39,492 nt of DNA from assembly GCA_021325435.1 (NCBI GenBank), contig JAJPHE010000072.1, positions 65,666-105,157 of the forward strand, written 5' to 3'. Under the pieces are notes generated by a model. It ran no database searches. It saw only the letters and a program-made list of their open reading frames with translations, and had not been told where the DNA came from. The DNA is from Actinomycetota bacterium. GTDB taxonomy: Bacteria; Actinomycetota; Acidimicrobiia; Acidimicrobiales; JAJPHE01. Positions within the stretch are counted from its first letter, which is position 1. Each line of letters opens with the position of its first letter. This document shows, one piece after another, positions 1-7,782 of the stretch. The position numbers and the translations under genes are program-made.

Positions 1-138
1 GTGGCCGTCGGCGGGGTCGGAATGCTCGTCCACCAGGCCGCTCACGCCTTCCGCCTGTGGACCGGCGAGGAAGCGCCCCTCGAGGTGATGTCGGCCGTGG
101 CCCTCGAGGCGCTGGCCGGACTGCGGAGGTCGGAGTGA
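1..138 (+). CDS. aroE: Shikimate dehydrogenase, C-terminal end (partial)
   Basis: The window opens inside this gene: an open frame runs from base 1 to a TGA at 136-138 (45 residues). The tail reads GGVGMLVHQAAHAFRLWTG followed by a short helix. That matches the C-terminal helix of AroE enzymes, which reduce 3-dehydroshikimate to shikimate with NADPH. The catalytic Lys/Asp and the nucleotide-binding fold lie upstream, outside the window. The stop overlaps the GTG start of the prepilin peptidase gene (GTGA). The identification rests on a short segment, but four more shikimate-pathway genes follow immediately, which supports it. Confidence 0.8.
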   Translation: MAVGGVGMLVHQAAHAFRLWTGEEAPLEVMSAVALEALAGLRRSE

Positions 139-914
139 GCGGCACCCCCGCCCTGGCCGCCGTGGTCGGCGTGTTCGGGCTGGTGATCGGCTCGTTCCTG
201 AACGTGGTCATCTGGCGGGTGCCCCGCCACGAGTCGATCGTGTCCCCGCCGTCGCACTGCCCGGGATGCGACGCCGAGATCTCGCCCCGCGACAACATCC
301 CGGTTGTCTCCTGGCTGATCCTGCGGGGCCGCTGCCGCCACTGCGGAAAGCCCATCTCTCCCCGCTATCCGGCGGTCGAGGCCCTCACCGGCCTCCTCTT
401 CGCCGCCGCCGCCCTCAAGTTGGGGGCCCACGCCGCCCTGGCCGACTACTGCGCCTTCTTCGCCGTGCTGGTCGCCCTGGCCGGCATCGACCTCGACCAC
501 CGGCTCGTCCCGCGGCGGATCGTGTACCCGGCGGCGGCCGTCTCCCTCGTGTTGCTGGCCATCGCCACTGTCGTGGACGGGGGCACCCGCAACTACGTGG
601 ACGCGTTGATCGGTGGTGCCGCCGCCTTCGCCGCCCTGTTCGTGGTGCACTTCGTCTCCCCGCGGGGGATGGGCTTCGGCGACGTCCGTCTGGCCGGCTA
701 CATCGGCCTGAACGTCGGATGGCTGGGGCTGGCCCGGGTGGCCGTGGGTTTGTTCTCCGGATTCCTCTTCGGGGCGGTGGTCGGGGTGGCGATCATGGCC
801 GCCGGTCGGGGTGGCCGGAAGACCGCGGTCCCCTTCGCCCCCTTCCTGGCCGCCGGAGCGGTCGTGGCCGTGTTGTTCGGCGGTCCCATCGTGCGCGCCT
901 GGCTCGGGCCGTAG
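135..914 (+). CDS. pilD: Prepilin peptidase (A24 family, type IV leader peptidase)
   Basis: This is a 259-residue polytopic membrane aspartyl protease that cleaves, and often N-methylates, type IV prepilin-like leaders. From the GTG at 135, helix 1 carries GSFLNVV (residues 19-25). A cytoplasmic loop then has two CxxC pairs (C42/C45 and C67/C70) and the signature PRYPAVEALTG. The two catalytic aspartates are in GIDLDHRLVP (D119, with D121 nearby) and GFGDVRL (D183). About seven to eight hydrophobic segments follow. The start was chosen because GTG overlaps the aroE stop and a GGAGG lies about 6 nt upstream; an in-frame ATG at 57 lies inside aroE and adds a non-homologous tail. Placement between aroE and aroC is common in actinobacteria, so it is probably co-transcribed rather than functionally linked. 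No pilin gene is in the window. Confidence 0.93.
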   Translation: MSGTPALAAVVGVFGLVIGSFLNVVIWRVPRHESIVSPPSHCPGCDAEISPRDNIPVVSWLILRGRCRHCGKPISPRYPAVEALTGLLFAAAALKLGAHAALADYCAFFAVLVALAGIDLDHRLVPRRIVYPAAAVSLVLLAIATVVDGGTRNYVDALIGGAAAFAALFVVHFVSPRGMGFGDVRLAGYIGLNVGWLGLARVAVGLFSGFLFGAVVGVAIMAAGRGGRKTAVPFAPFLAAGAVVAVLFGGPIVRAWLGP

Positions 915-926
915 ACCGAGCGCCGG

Positions 927-938
927 TAGATTCGCCCC
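927..938 (+). promoter_or_regulatory. Predicted leaderless promoter of aroC
   Basis: A TAGATT -10 hexamer (927-932) is followed by six bases (CGCCCC) and then the GTG start of aroC at 939. The expected transcription start therefore falls on or next to the first base of the start codon. No Shine-Dalgarno sequence lies in the 24-base gap after pilD. No convincing -35 box is seen. Confidence 0.55.
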
Positions 939-2114
939 GTGCTCCGCTACCTCACCGCCGGTGAGTCGCACGGCCGCGGCCTGGTGGTCATCGTCGAGGG
1001 CCTGCCGGCCGGCCTGCCGGTGACGGTGGAGGAGGTCCAGGGCGAGCTGGCCCGGCGCCGGCTCGGATACGGACGGGGCCCCCGCATGCGCTTCGAGGCG
1101 GACGAGGTGACCCTCCTCGGCGGGATCCGCCACGGTCGGACCCTCGGGTCGCCCGTCGCCATCGAGATCGCCAACACCGAGTGGCCCAAGTGGGAGCAGG
1201 AGATGTCCCCGGCGCCGGGCCGCACGGAGAAGCCGCTCACCCAGCCCCGGCCCGGCCATGCCGACCTGGCCGGCATGCAGAAGTACGGCTTCGACGACGC
1301 CCGCGACGTTCTCGAGCGGGCCTCGGCCCGCGAGACCGCCGCCCGGGTGGCCGCCGGCGCCTGCGCCAAGGCGCTGCTGGCCCGCCTCGGGGTCTCGGTG
1401 CTGAGCCACGTCGTGCAGATGGGGCCGGCGCGAAGCGAATCGGAGGGCAGGCCGACACCGGCGGACCTCGAGGCGGTGGACAACTCCCCGGTGCGCTGTT
1501 TCGACGCCGACGCCGAGGAGCGGATGGTCTCCGAGGTGAAGGCGGCGGCCAAGGTCGGCGACTCGCTGGGCGGGGTGGTCGAAGTGCTGGGCTACGGGGT
1601 GCCTGTCGGGCTGGGAAGCCACGTGCACTGGGACCGCAAGCTCGACGCGCTGCTGGCCCAGGCCCTGATGAGCATCCAGGCGGTCAAGGCGGTGGAGATC
1701 GGCGAGGGCGTCTCGGTCGCCGGCCTGCGGGGCTCCGAGGCCCATGACGCCATCTCGTGGGATCCCGACGCCGGCGCCTACTCCCGCGAGACGGCCCGGG
1801 CCGGTGGCATCGAAGGAGGCATGTCGACCGGCGGGCTACTGGTGGCCCGGGCGGCCATGAAGCCGCTCGCCACCCTGAACCGACCGGTGCTGAAGACCGT
1901 CGACGTGCGGACCAAGGAGGAGACGGTCTCGTTCAAGGAGCGCACCGACGTCACCGCCGTGCCGGCCATGGGCGTGGTCGCCGAGACCATGGTCTCCCTG
2001 GTCCTGGCGGGGGAGGCCCTGCGCAAGTTCGGGGGCGACTCTCTCGCCGAGACCATCCGCAACCACGACGCCTACGTCGCCGGCTTGCGCGACCAGCACG
2101 GCCCAGGTGCCTGA
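939..2114 (+). CDS. aroC: Chorismate synthase
   Basis: This 391-residue enzyme converts 5-enolpyruvylshikimate-3-phosphate to chorismate using reduced FMN, the last step of the shikimate pathway. Family signatures are GESHG (residues 8-12), [12 protein letters not shown], and the segment [20 protein letters not shown] ahead of the conserved [26 protein letters not shown] and a C-terminal [15 protein letters not shown] are also present. Length is normal for the family. The GTG at 939 gives the canonical [13 protein letters not shown]-terminus. The gene overlaps aroK by 8 bp. It is the first gene of the aroC-aroK-aroB-aroQ-pepQ string and probably has its own promoter. Confidence 0.97.
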   Translation: MLRYLTAGESHGRGLVVIVEGLPAGLPVTVEEVQGELARRRLGYGRGPRMRFEADEVTLLGGIRHGRTLGSPVAIEIANTEWPKWEQEMSPAPGRTEKPLTQPRPGHADLAGMQKYGFDDARDVLERASARETAARVAAGACAKALLARLGVSVLSHVVQMGPARSESEGRPTPADLEAVDNSPVRCFDADAEERMVSEVKAAAKVGDSLGGVVEVLGYGVPVGLGSHVHWDRKLDALLAQALMSIQAVKAVEIGEGVSVAGLRGSEAHDAISWDPDAGAYSRETARAGGIEGGMSTGGLLVARAAMKPLATLNRPVLKTVDVRTKEETVSFKERTDVTAVPAMGVVAETMVSLVLAGEALRKFGGDSLAETIRNHDAYVAGLRDQHGPGA

Positions 2115-2628
2115 GCGGGTTCTGCTCATCGGCATGATGGGCTCGGGCAAGAGCACGGTGGGGCGGATCCTGGCCCGTCGCCTCGGCTGGCGCCTGCTCG
2201 ACAGCGATGCCGAGGTCGAGGCCCGGACCGGCATGACCGTGCCGGAGATCTTCGACTGCCGGGGAGAGCCGGCCTTCCGGGCCGAGGAGTCCAAGGCGCT
2301 GGCCCGGGCGGTGACCTCCGACGTGCCCGTCGTCGTCTCGGTGGCCGGAGGCGCCGTGCTCGACCCGGACAACCGCCGCCTGATCCGCCGGGGCGGCACG
2401 GTCGTGTGGTTGCGGGCCCGACCCGACACCCTCGCCCGGCGGGTGGGCGCCGGCGACGGCCGGCCCCTGCTCGCCGGCGACCCGGCGGCCGCCCTGGCCC
2501 GCCTCGACCGACAGCGCCGCCCGGTGTACGCGACCCTCGCCCATGTGGTGGTGGACGTCGACCAGTTGGGCCCCCCGCAGGTGGTGGAGCGCGTCATGGC
2601 CCGGCTCCGCCCATCCGGTGCCCGGTGA
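2107..2628 (+). CDS. aroK: Shikimate kinase
   Basis: A 173-residue P-loop kinase that phosphorylates shikimate at O-3 with ATP. The Walker [10 protein letters not shown] is at residues 9-17. The shikimate-binding region [11 protein letters not shown] follows, then [14 protein letters not shown]. The lid arginine lies in GRPLLAG, and the adenine-binding segment is near [14 protein letters not shown]. The GTG start at 2107 lies inside the last codons of aroC (8 bp overlap) and gives a normal N-terminus directly before the first beta strand. The stop TGA overlaps the aroB GTG. Length and motifs are typical, with no missing catalytic residue. Confidence 0.96.
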   Translation: MPERVLLIGMMGSGKSTVGRILARRLGWRLLDSDAEVEARTGMTVPEIFDCRGEPAFRAEESKALARAVTSDVPVVVSVAGGAVLDPDNRRLIRRGGTVVWLRARPDTLARRVGAGDGRPLLAGDPAAALARLDRQRRPVYATLAHVVVDVDQLGPPQVVERVMARLRPSGAR

Positions 2629-3644
2629 ACGGCGGCCTGATCAAGGTGGCGGTGCCCCTCGGCGAACGCTCGTACGAGGTGGTCGTCGGCGACGGCGCCG
2701 ACGCCGAGCTGGCCGCCATGCTGCCGGCGAGGGCCCGGCGGGCGGCGGTGGTCACCCAGGCGCCGGTCGGCGTGGAGGTCGACACCGGCCGCCAACAGCG
2801 CCGTTTCGAGGTACCCGACGGCGAGGGGGCCAAGTCCCTCGGCGTCGTCGAAGAGCTGTGCCGGGGGTTCGCCTCTTTCGGGCTGACCCGGGGCGACGTC
2901 GTGGTCGGGGTGGGGGGCGGGGTGGTGACCGACCTCGCCGGCTTCGCCGCCGCCGTGTACATGCGGGGAGTGGCCGTGGCCCACGTGGCCACCACCCTCC
3001 TGGCCCAGGTCGACGCGGCCATCGGGGGCAAGACCGGGGTGAACCTGCCCGAGGGCAAGAACCTGGTGGGGGCGTTCTGGCAGCCTGTCGGTGTGGTGTG
3101 CGACACGCGACACCTCGCCACCCTGCCGCCCCGTCAGCTGGCCAGCGGGCGGGGGGAGATGGCCAAGTACGCCTTCCTGGGGGTGGCGGACCTAGCCGAC
3201 CTGCCCATCGAGGAGCAGGTCGCCGCCTGCGTCGCCTGCAAGGCAGAGGTCGTCGCCTCCGACGAGCGCGAGTCAGGAGGTCGTGCCCTGCTCAACTACG
3301 GCCACACCCTGGCCCACGCCGTCGAGACGGCCGGCGGCTACGGGATGCTTCACGGCGAGGCGGTAGGCGTCGGTCTGGTGTTCGCCGCCCGTCTCGCCCG
3401 CCGCCTCGGCCGGATCGACGACGACCGGGTGACCGAGCACGAGCGGCTGGTGGGCGGCTTCTCCCTGCCCACCCGCCTTCCACCCGGGCTGGCGGCCGAA
3501 GAGCTGATCGGGCTCATGGGTCACGACAAGAAGGCCGTCGCGGGGCTCACCTTCGTCCTCGACGGTCCGTCGGGCCTCGAAGTGGTGACCGACGTCGGGA
3601 CGGCAGAGGTGGCCGCCACCCTCGCCGAGGTCGGCGCCCGGTGA
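2625..3644 (+). CDS. aroB: 3-Dehydroquinate synthase
   Basis: AroB (339 residues) converts DAHP to 3-dehydroquinate, using NAD+ and one divalent metal. NAD-binding GGGVVTDLAGF precedes the segment HVATTLLAQVDAAIGGKTGV and then GKNLVGAFWQP. The three metal ligands appear as the Glu of RGEMAKYA, the first His of NYGHTLAHA and the His of MLHGEAVGVG. The start was placed at GTG 2625, which overlaps the aroK stop (GTGA) and gives a normal N-terminus. The open frame extends upstream to 2406 only as an overlap with aroK. The stop overlaps the GTG of aroQ in the same way. Confidence 0.96.
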   Translation: MNGGLIKVAVPLGERSYEVVVGDGADAELAAMLPARARRAAVVTQAPVGVEVDTGRQQRRFEVPDGEGAKSLGVVEELCRGFASFGLTRGDVVVGVGGGVVTDLAGFAAAVYMRGVAVAHVATTLLAQVDAAIGGKTGVNLPEGKNLVGAFWQPVGVVCDTRHLATLPPRQLASGRGEMAKYAFLGVADLADLPIEEQVAACVACKAEVVASDERESGGRALLNYGHTLAHAVETAGGYGMLHGEAVGVGLVFAARLARRLGRIDDDRVTEHERLVGGFSLPTRLPPGLAAEELIGLMGHDKKAVAGLTFVLDGPSGLEVVTDVGTAEVAATLAEVGAR

Positions 3645-4093
3645 GCGCCCGCCCGTGCGTCCTGCTGCTGTCGGGACCCAACCTCGACCTGCTGGGCGAC
3701 CGCCAGCCCGAGGTGTACGGGACGGCCACCCTCGACGACCACGTGGCCACGGCCCGGGCGGCGGCCGAGGCCGAGGGGCTCGATCTCGAGCATCACCAGT
3801 CCAACCACGAAGGGTCCCTGATCGAAGCGGTGCACGCCGCCCGGGGGAGATGCGCCGCCATCGTGGTGAACGCCGGCGCCCTCACCCACTACTCGTGGTC
3901 GCTGCACGACGCCCTGGCCGCCTTCGACGGCCCGGTGGTGGAGCTCCACCTGTCGAACCCGGCGGGGCGCGAGCCGTTCCGTCACACGTCGGTCCTGGCG
4001 CCGGCAGCTTCCGGTTCGATCGCCGGTTTCGGCGGCCTCGGCTACGACCTGGCGGTGCGAGCCGCCGCCCGGCTGATCCGAGATCAGTCATGA
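3641..4093 (+). CDS. aroQ: 3-Dehydroquinate dehydratase, type II
   Basis: A 150-residue dodecameric-type dehydroquinase that removes water from 3-dehydroquinate to give 3-dehydroshikimate. The N-terminus has GPNLDLLG followed by the catalytic Tyr (Y26, in PEVYG) and the lid Arg R21. QSNHEGSLIE, an NAGALTHYSWSLHDAL loop and ELHLSN (the catalytic His) then follow in family order, and the segment REPFRHTSVLAP closes the active site. The start GTG at 3641 overlaps the aroB stop. This is the class II enzyme used by mycobacteria and streptomycetes, unrelated to AroD type I. It ends in an ATGA overlap with the peptidase gene. Confidence 0.95.
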   Translation: MSARPCVLLLSGPNLDLLGDRQPEVYGTATLDDHVATARAAAEAEGLDLEHHQSNHEGSLIEAVHAARGRCAAIVVNAGALTHYSWSLHDALAAFDGPVVELHLSNPAGREPFRHTSVLAPAASGSIAGFGGLGYDLAVRAAARLIRDQS

Positions 4094-5190
4094 CCGCCCT
4101 GCCTGCCGCTGAGGTCGACGGTCGCGTCCCCCGGCTGCGGCAGCAGTTGTCCGACTCCGGGTGCGACGCCCTGGTGGTTACGTCGCTGTCGAACATCCGT
4201 TACCTGACCGGCTTCACCGGCTCGGCCGCCATGCTCCTCGCCACCCCGGACCGGTTGCTCCTCACCACCGACGGCCGCTACAAGACCCAGTCGGCCGAGC
4301 AGCTGGGGGCCGCCGGCGTCGAGGCCGACATCGAGATCGGCAACCCGGCGGCCCAGCAGGCGGCCCTGGGCCGGGCGGCCAAGGGATGCGCCCGGGTGGG
4401 ACTCGAGGCCGCCCACGTCAGCTGGGCCCTCCAGCGCACCTTGGAGCAGGAGGTCTTCGCCGGGGCCGAGCTGGTCGCCACCTCCGGGGTCGTCGAAGCC
4501 CTCCGGCGGGTGAAGGACGCCGGCGAGGTAGCCCGCATCGAGGAGGCGGCCCGCCTGGCCGACGAGGCCCTGGCCACCGTCCTGCCCATGCTGGCCGACG
4601 GCCGAACCGAAGCGGAGATCGCTCTCGCCCTCGACCACGAGATGCGCCGCCTGGGGGCGGCCGAGAGCGCCTTCGAGACGATCGTCGCCTCCGGGCCCAA
4701 CGGGGCCAAGCCCCACGCCCGGCCCTCAGGCCGGCCCGTCGGGCGGGGGGAGCTGGTGGTGATCGACTTCGGCGCCACCGTGGACGGCTACCGGTCCGAC
4801 ATGACCCGCACCTTCTCGGTGGGGGAGGCACCGTCCACAGGCGTACGGATGTACGAGGTGGTGGCGGCCAGCCAGGCGGCCGGAGTGGCGGCGGTGGCGC
4901 CCGGGGTGGCCGCCGCCGAAGTCGACCGGGCCTGTCGCGACGTCATCGCCGAGGCCGGCTGGGCCGAGTCCTTCCTCCACTCGACCGGCCACGGCGTGGG
5001 GATCGACATCCACGAGGCCCCGGCGGTGGCTCCCACCTCGACTGATACTCTCGAGGAGTTCTCGGTGGTGACCGTCGAGCCCGGCGTCTACCTGCCCGAG
5101 CACGGCGGGGTGAGGATCGAGGACACCGTCGTCGTCACCACCGGCGGGTGCCGGCCGCTGACGGCGTTCCCCAAGCATCTGACCATCTGA
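4090..5190 (+). CDS. pepQ: Xaa-Pro aminopeptidase (M24 family)
   Basis: A 366-residue cytosolic metallopeptidase with an N-terminal creatinase-like domain (about 1-130) and a pita-bread catalytic domain (about 140-360). Dinuclear metal ligands are visible: the Asp of [10 protein letters not shown], the second Asp in YRSDMTRTF, the His of [14 protein letters not shown], the Glu of [13 protein letters not shown] and the Glu of VRIEDTVVV. It probably removes N-terminal residues before proline from peptides. The ATG at 4090 overlaps the aroQ stop. A PepQ-like gene between aroQ and efp is the usual actinobacterial order. Substrate preference (aminopeptidase P or prolidase) cannot be settled from sequence; the presence of the N-terminal domain fits either. 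Confidence 0.93.
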   Translation: MTALPAAEVDGRVPRLRQQLSDSGCDALVVTSLSNIRYLTGFTGSAAMLLATPDRLLLTTDGRYKTQSAEQLGAAGVEADIEIGNPAAQQAALGRAAKGCARVGLEAAHVSWALQRTLEQEVFAGAELVATSGVVEALRRVKDAGEVARIEEAARLADEALATVLPMLADGRTEAEIALALDHEMRRLGAAESAFETIVASGPNGAKPHARPSGRPVGRGELVVIDFGATVDGYRSDMTRTFSVGEAPSTGVRMYEVVAASQAAGVAAVAPGVAAAEVDRACRDVIAEAGWAESFLHSTGHGVGIDIHEAPAVAPTSTDTLEEFSVVTVEPGVYLPEHGGVRIEDTVVVTTGGCRPLTAFPKHLTI

Positions 5191-5212
5191 GCCACGACGA
5201 GGACGCGCGCCG

Positions 5213-5773
5213 ATGTCGGTTTCCACCAACGACCTGAAGAACGGGATGACCCTCGATCTACCCGAGGGACTGTTCAGCGTGGTCGAGTTCCAGCACGTGA
5301 AGCCGGGCAAGGGCGGTGCCTTCGTCCGCACCAAGCTCAAGAACGTCCGTACCGGGGCGGTTATCGAGCGGACCTACCGGGCCGACGAGAAGCTCGAGCA
5401 GGCCATCATCGACAAGCGCGAGATGCAGTATCTCTACCGCGACGGCACCCAGTACGTGTTCATGGACAACAGCAGCTACGACCAGCTGCACGTCGACGAG
5501 CCCGCCCTCGGTGACGCCGCCAAGTTCCTGAAGGAGGGCGACTCCGCCGTCCTGCAGATCTACGGCTCCGAGATCGTCGGGGTCGACCTGCCCGCTGCCG
5601 TCGAGCTGTCCGTCACCGACACCGAGCCGGGAGTGCAGGGGGACCGGGTGTCGGGCGCCCGCAAGCCGGCGACGCTCGAGACCGGACTCGTCCTTCAGGT
5701 CCCCCTGTTCGTGAACGTCGGCGACCGCGTCAAGGTGGACACGCGCTCGGGCGAATACCTGACCCGGGCCTGA
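5213..5773 (+). CDS. efp: Elongation factor P
   Basis: EF-P (186 residues) binds between the P and E sites and relieves ribosome stalling at polyproline stretches. The three beta-barrel domains are recognisable: a KOW-like domain I with [17 protein letters not shown], an OB domain II with [15 protein letters not shown], and a C-terminal OB domain ending in [12 protein letters not shown]. The residue at the tip of the domain I loop is Lys33 (PGKGGAF), the position that is modified in several lineages; no modification gene is in this window. A GAGG about 10 nt upstream of the ATG could serve as ribosome-binding site. The gap to pepQ is 22 bp, so the gene may be co-transcribed with the aro cluster. 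Confidence 0.97.
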   Translation: MSVSTNDLKNGMTLDLPEGLFSVVEFQHVKPGKGGAFVRTKLKNVRTGAVIERTYRADEKLEQAIIDKREMQYLYRDGTQYVFMDNSSYDQLHVDEPALGDAAKFLKEGDSAVLQIYGSEIVGVDLPAAVELSVTDTEPGVQGDRVSGARKPATLETGLVLQVPLFVNVGDRVKVDTRSGEYLTRA

Positions 5774-5777
5774 GTCC

Positions 5778-6266
5778 GTGGCCGGAGGCTCGCGCCGGGC
5801 CGCCCGCGAGCGCGCTCTGTCCCTCCTCTACGAAGCGGAGATGAAGGGGCAACGACCGGCCGAGCTCCTCGGATCGCTGGCCGCCCCGCCCGACCCCTTC
5901 GTGGTCGAAGCCGTCTCCGGGGTGGGCGAGCACCTGGCGGAGATCGACGGGCTGATCGGCTCCCTCTCGATCGACTGGCCCCTCGACCGGATGCCCGCCG
6001 TCGACCGCAACGTCCTGCGCATGGCGGTCTGGGAGCTGCGGTGGCGGCCCGACGTCCCTGTCGGGGTGGCCATCTCCGAGGCGGTGGAGCTGGCCAAGCG
6101 CTACTCGACCGACGAGTCCGGCCGTTTCGTGAACGGGATGCTGGCCGCGGTGGCTGCCCGGGTGCGCGACGACCCGGTGCTACCCTTGGCGCCTGACCGT
6201 GAAGCGGGTCCCGAGAGGCCCAAACGGACAGAGGAGCCTTTGTGGCCGAGAGAGAGCGGATGCTGA
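5778..6266 (+). CDS. nusB: Transcription antitermination factor NusB
   Basis: NusB (162 residues) is an all-helical RNA-binding protein that, with NusE/S10, acts in rRNA antitermination. The N-terminus [17 protein letters not shown] and the C-terminal half ([43 protein letters not shown]) are typical. The GTG at 5778 begins 4 bases after the efp stop. The conserved fold ends near base 6170. The last 30 or so residues are a proline- and charge-rich tail with no family counterpart. This tail is encoded by the same DNA that forms the pyr promoter, the PyrR hairpin and the start of pyrR, so its sequence is probably constrained by RNA function. The gene overlaps pyrR by 25 bp. Confidence 0.93.
   Translation: MAGGSRRAARERALSLLYEAEMKGQRPAELLGSLAAPPDPFVVEAVSGVGEHLAEIDGLIGSLSIDWPLDRMPAVDRNVLRMAVWELRWRPDVPVGVAISEAVELAKRYSTDESGRFVNGMLAAVAARVRDDPVLPLAPDREAGPERPKRTEEPLWPRESGC
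6181..6186 (+). promoter_or_regulatory. Predicted -10 of the pyrimidine operon promoter
   Basis: TACCCT fits the TANNNT -10 pattern used elsewhere in the window. A transcription start 6-8 bases downstream (about 6192-6194) would begin the RNA immediately before the PyrR hairpin at 6197. The -35 region is not recognisable. It lies inside the 3' end of nusB. Confidence 0.45.
6197..6227 (+). promoter_or_regulatory. PyrR-binding RNA hairpin of the pyr leader
   Basis: The RNA can fold into a lower stem CCGU (6197-6200) with ACGG (6224-6227), a 5' internal bulge GAAGC, an upper stem GGGUC (6206-6210) with GGCCC (6217-6221), and a hexaloop CCGAGA (6211-6216). The loop fits the CNGNGA consensus of PyrR-binding loops, and the purine-rich bulge between two stems is the known architecture. 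A GAGGAG ribosome-binding site starts 4 bases after the hairpin, so PyrR bound with UMP could block translation of pyrR. Confidence 0.8.
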
Positions 6267-6811
6267 CGCCCCCCCGTGGGGGCGTTTTCGTTGCCCGGGC
6301 CCAGGTGATGACGGCCGAAGACGTGCGCCGGGTCCTGACCCGGATCGCCCACGAGATCGCCGAGCGCAACCACGGCCTCGAGGACCTGGTCCTGGTCGGC
6401 CTCCAGACCGGGGGTGTGCCGATCGCCCGCCGGCTGGCCGGTCTCATCCACGAGACCCAGGGGGCCGACGTGCCGGTCGGCAGCCTCGATGTCGCCTTCT
6501 ACCGCGACGACATCGGGCTTCGCCCCGTCCTGCCCGAAGCGGTCACCGACATCCCGTGGGACCTGACCGGCCAGACCGTCGTGCTGGTCGACGACGTTCT
6601 CTTCACCGGCCGGACGGTGCGGGCCGCCCTCAACGCCCTCAGCGACTACGGCCGGGCCCGGGCCGTCCAGCTGGCGGTGATGGTGGACCGGGGTCACCGC
6701 GAGCTTCCGGTCCGGCCCGACTACGTGGGCAAGAACCTCCCCACCCGTCGCGACGAGATGGTGGACGTGAGCGAGGACGGGGTCCTCCTCGGCGACGTGG
6801 TGGCCCGGTGA
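6242..6811 (+). CDS. pyrR: Pyrimidine operon regulator PyrR / uracil phosphoribosyltransferase
   Basis: PyrR senses UMP/UTP and binds pyr leader RNA; many members also make UMP from uracil and PRPP. The phosphoribosyltransferase fold is clear: [42 protein letters not shown], the PRPP-binding [18 protein letters not shown] and a C-terminal YVGKNLPT segment. GTG 6242 was chosen because GAGGAG lies 5 bases upstream; it gives 189 residues. The alternative starts GTG 6305 or ATG 6308 would begin nearer the conserved core, but no Shine-Dalgarno sequence was identified for them. With the 6242 start, a terminator-like hairpin (6266-6288) lies within the first codons. Its own leader carries the expected RNA target. 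The stop overlaps pyrB (GTGA). Confidence 0.93.
   Translation: MAERERMLTPPRGGVFVARAQVMTAEDVRRVLTRIAHEIAERNHGLEDLVLVGLQTGGVPIARRLAGLIHETQGADVPVGSLDVAFYRDDIGLRPVLPEAVTDIPWDLTGQTVVLVDDVLFTGRTVRAALNALSDYGRARAVQLAVMVDRGHRELPVRPDYVGKNLPTRRDEMVDVSEDGVLLGDVVAR
6266..6288 (+). terminator. Intrinsic terminator / attenuator at the nusB-pyrR junction
   Basis: ACGCCCCC (6266-6273) pairs perfectly with GGGGGCGT (6278-6285) around a four-base loop, and the 3' arm runs into TTTT (6285-6288). It starts at the last base of the nusB stop codon. It can end nusB transcripts and act as the attenuator of the pyr operon. It lies 24 bases inside the preferred pyrR reading frame. Confidence 0.75.
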
Positions 6812-7782
6812 ACGTGACCCTGCCCGAAGTCGCCGAGACGGCGGACACCCGCCACCTGCTGTCGGTCGCCGACCTCGGCCGGTCGGGCATCGAGGAGGTC
6901 CTGCGCCTCACCGACAGCTTCGTCGAGGTCAGCGAGCGGACCATCCCCCGGGTGCCGGCCCTGCGGGGCCGCACGGTGGCGACCCTGTTCTTCGAGGACT
7001 CGACCCGCACCCGCCTCTCCTTCGAGGCGGCGGCCAAGCGGCTGTCGGCCGACACCATGACCTTCTCCGCCGCCAGCTCGTCGCTCAACAAGGGCGAGTC
7101 GCTGCGCGACACGGTGGAGACGGTCACCGCCATGGGAGCCGACGCCCTGATCGTCCGGCACCGGTCGGCAGGCGTGCCCTGGCAGGTGGCGTCGTGGGTG
7201 CCGGCCGCGGTGATCAACGCCGGCGACGGCTGGCACGAGCACCCGACCCAGGCCCTGCTCGACTGCTACACCGTCCGCCAGGCCCTCGTGGCCCGGGGCG
7301 CGGACGGCGCCATCGACGGCATGCGGGTCGGCATCGTGGGGGACGTCAAGCACAGTCGGGTGGCGCGATCCGGGGTGCTGGCCTGGTCGGCGCTCGGGGC
7401 CGACGTGACGCTCATCGCCCCGCCGACCCTCCTGCCTCCGTCGCTGGCCGGTTGGCCGGTCCGGGTCAGCCACGACCTCGACGCCGTGCTGCCCGATCTC
7501 GATGTCGTCTACCTGCTGCGCATCCAGGCGGAACGGATGACCGAGGCGCTCCTTCCGTCGCTGCGCGAGTACACCGCCGTCTATGGGCTCACCCGCCGGC
7601 GAGCCGAGCTGCTGGGCAAGGACGCCGTGGTGATGCACCCCGGCCCGATGAACAGGGGCGTCGAGATCGCCGCCGAGGTCGCCGAGCTTCCCTGCTCGGT
7701 GATCACCCGGCAGGTCTCCAACGGCGTGGCGGTGAGGATGGCGGTCCTCTTCCTCCTCCTCGGGAGCGGGCTCGATGCATGA
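6808..7782 (+). CDS. pyrB: Aspartate carbamoyltransferase catalytic subunit
   Basis: PyrB (324 residues) joins carbamoyl phosphate and aspartate to make N-carbamoylaspartate. The carbamoyl-phosphate site [13 protein letters not shown], the neighbouring [12 protein letters not shown] loop, [11 protein letters not shown] and the C-terminal [12 protein letters not shown] are all intact. GTG 6808 overlaps the pyrR stop and gives a normal N-terminus (the [11 protein letters not shown] helix). No pyrI regulatory chain is nearby, in keeping with the unregulated trimer type in which PyrR and RNA handle control. The 3' end overlaps pyrC by 8 bp. Confidence 0.97.
   Translation: MNVTLPEVAETADTRHLLSVADLGRSGIEEVLRLTDSFVEVSERTIPRVPALRGRTVATLFFEDSTRTRLSFEAAAKRLSADTMTFSAASSSLNKGESLRDTVETVTAMGADALIVRHRSAGVPWQVASWVPAAVINAGDGWHEHPTQALLDCYTVRQALVARGADGAIDGMRVGIVGDVKHSRVARSGVLAWSALGADVTLIAPPTLLPPSLAGWPVRVSHDLDAVLPDLDVVYLLRIQAERMTEALLPSLREYTAVYGLTRRRAELLGKDAVVMHPGPMNRGVEIAAEVAELPCSVITRQVSNGVAVRMAVLFLLLGSGLDA

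Noticed and set aside
42-1745. 567-codon open frame on the minus strand opposite pilD and aroC
   Set aside because: It is antisense to two clearly conserved genes, has the Gly/Arg/His/Pro-rich composition typical of shadow frames in GC-rich DNA, and shows no domain.
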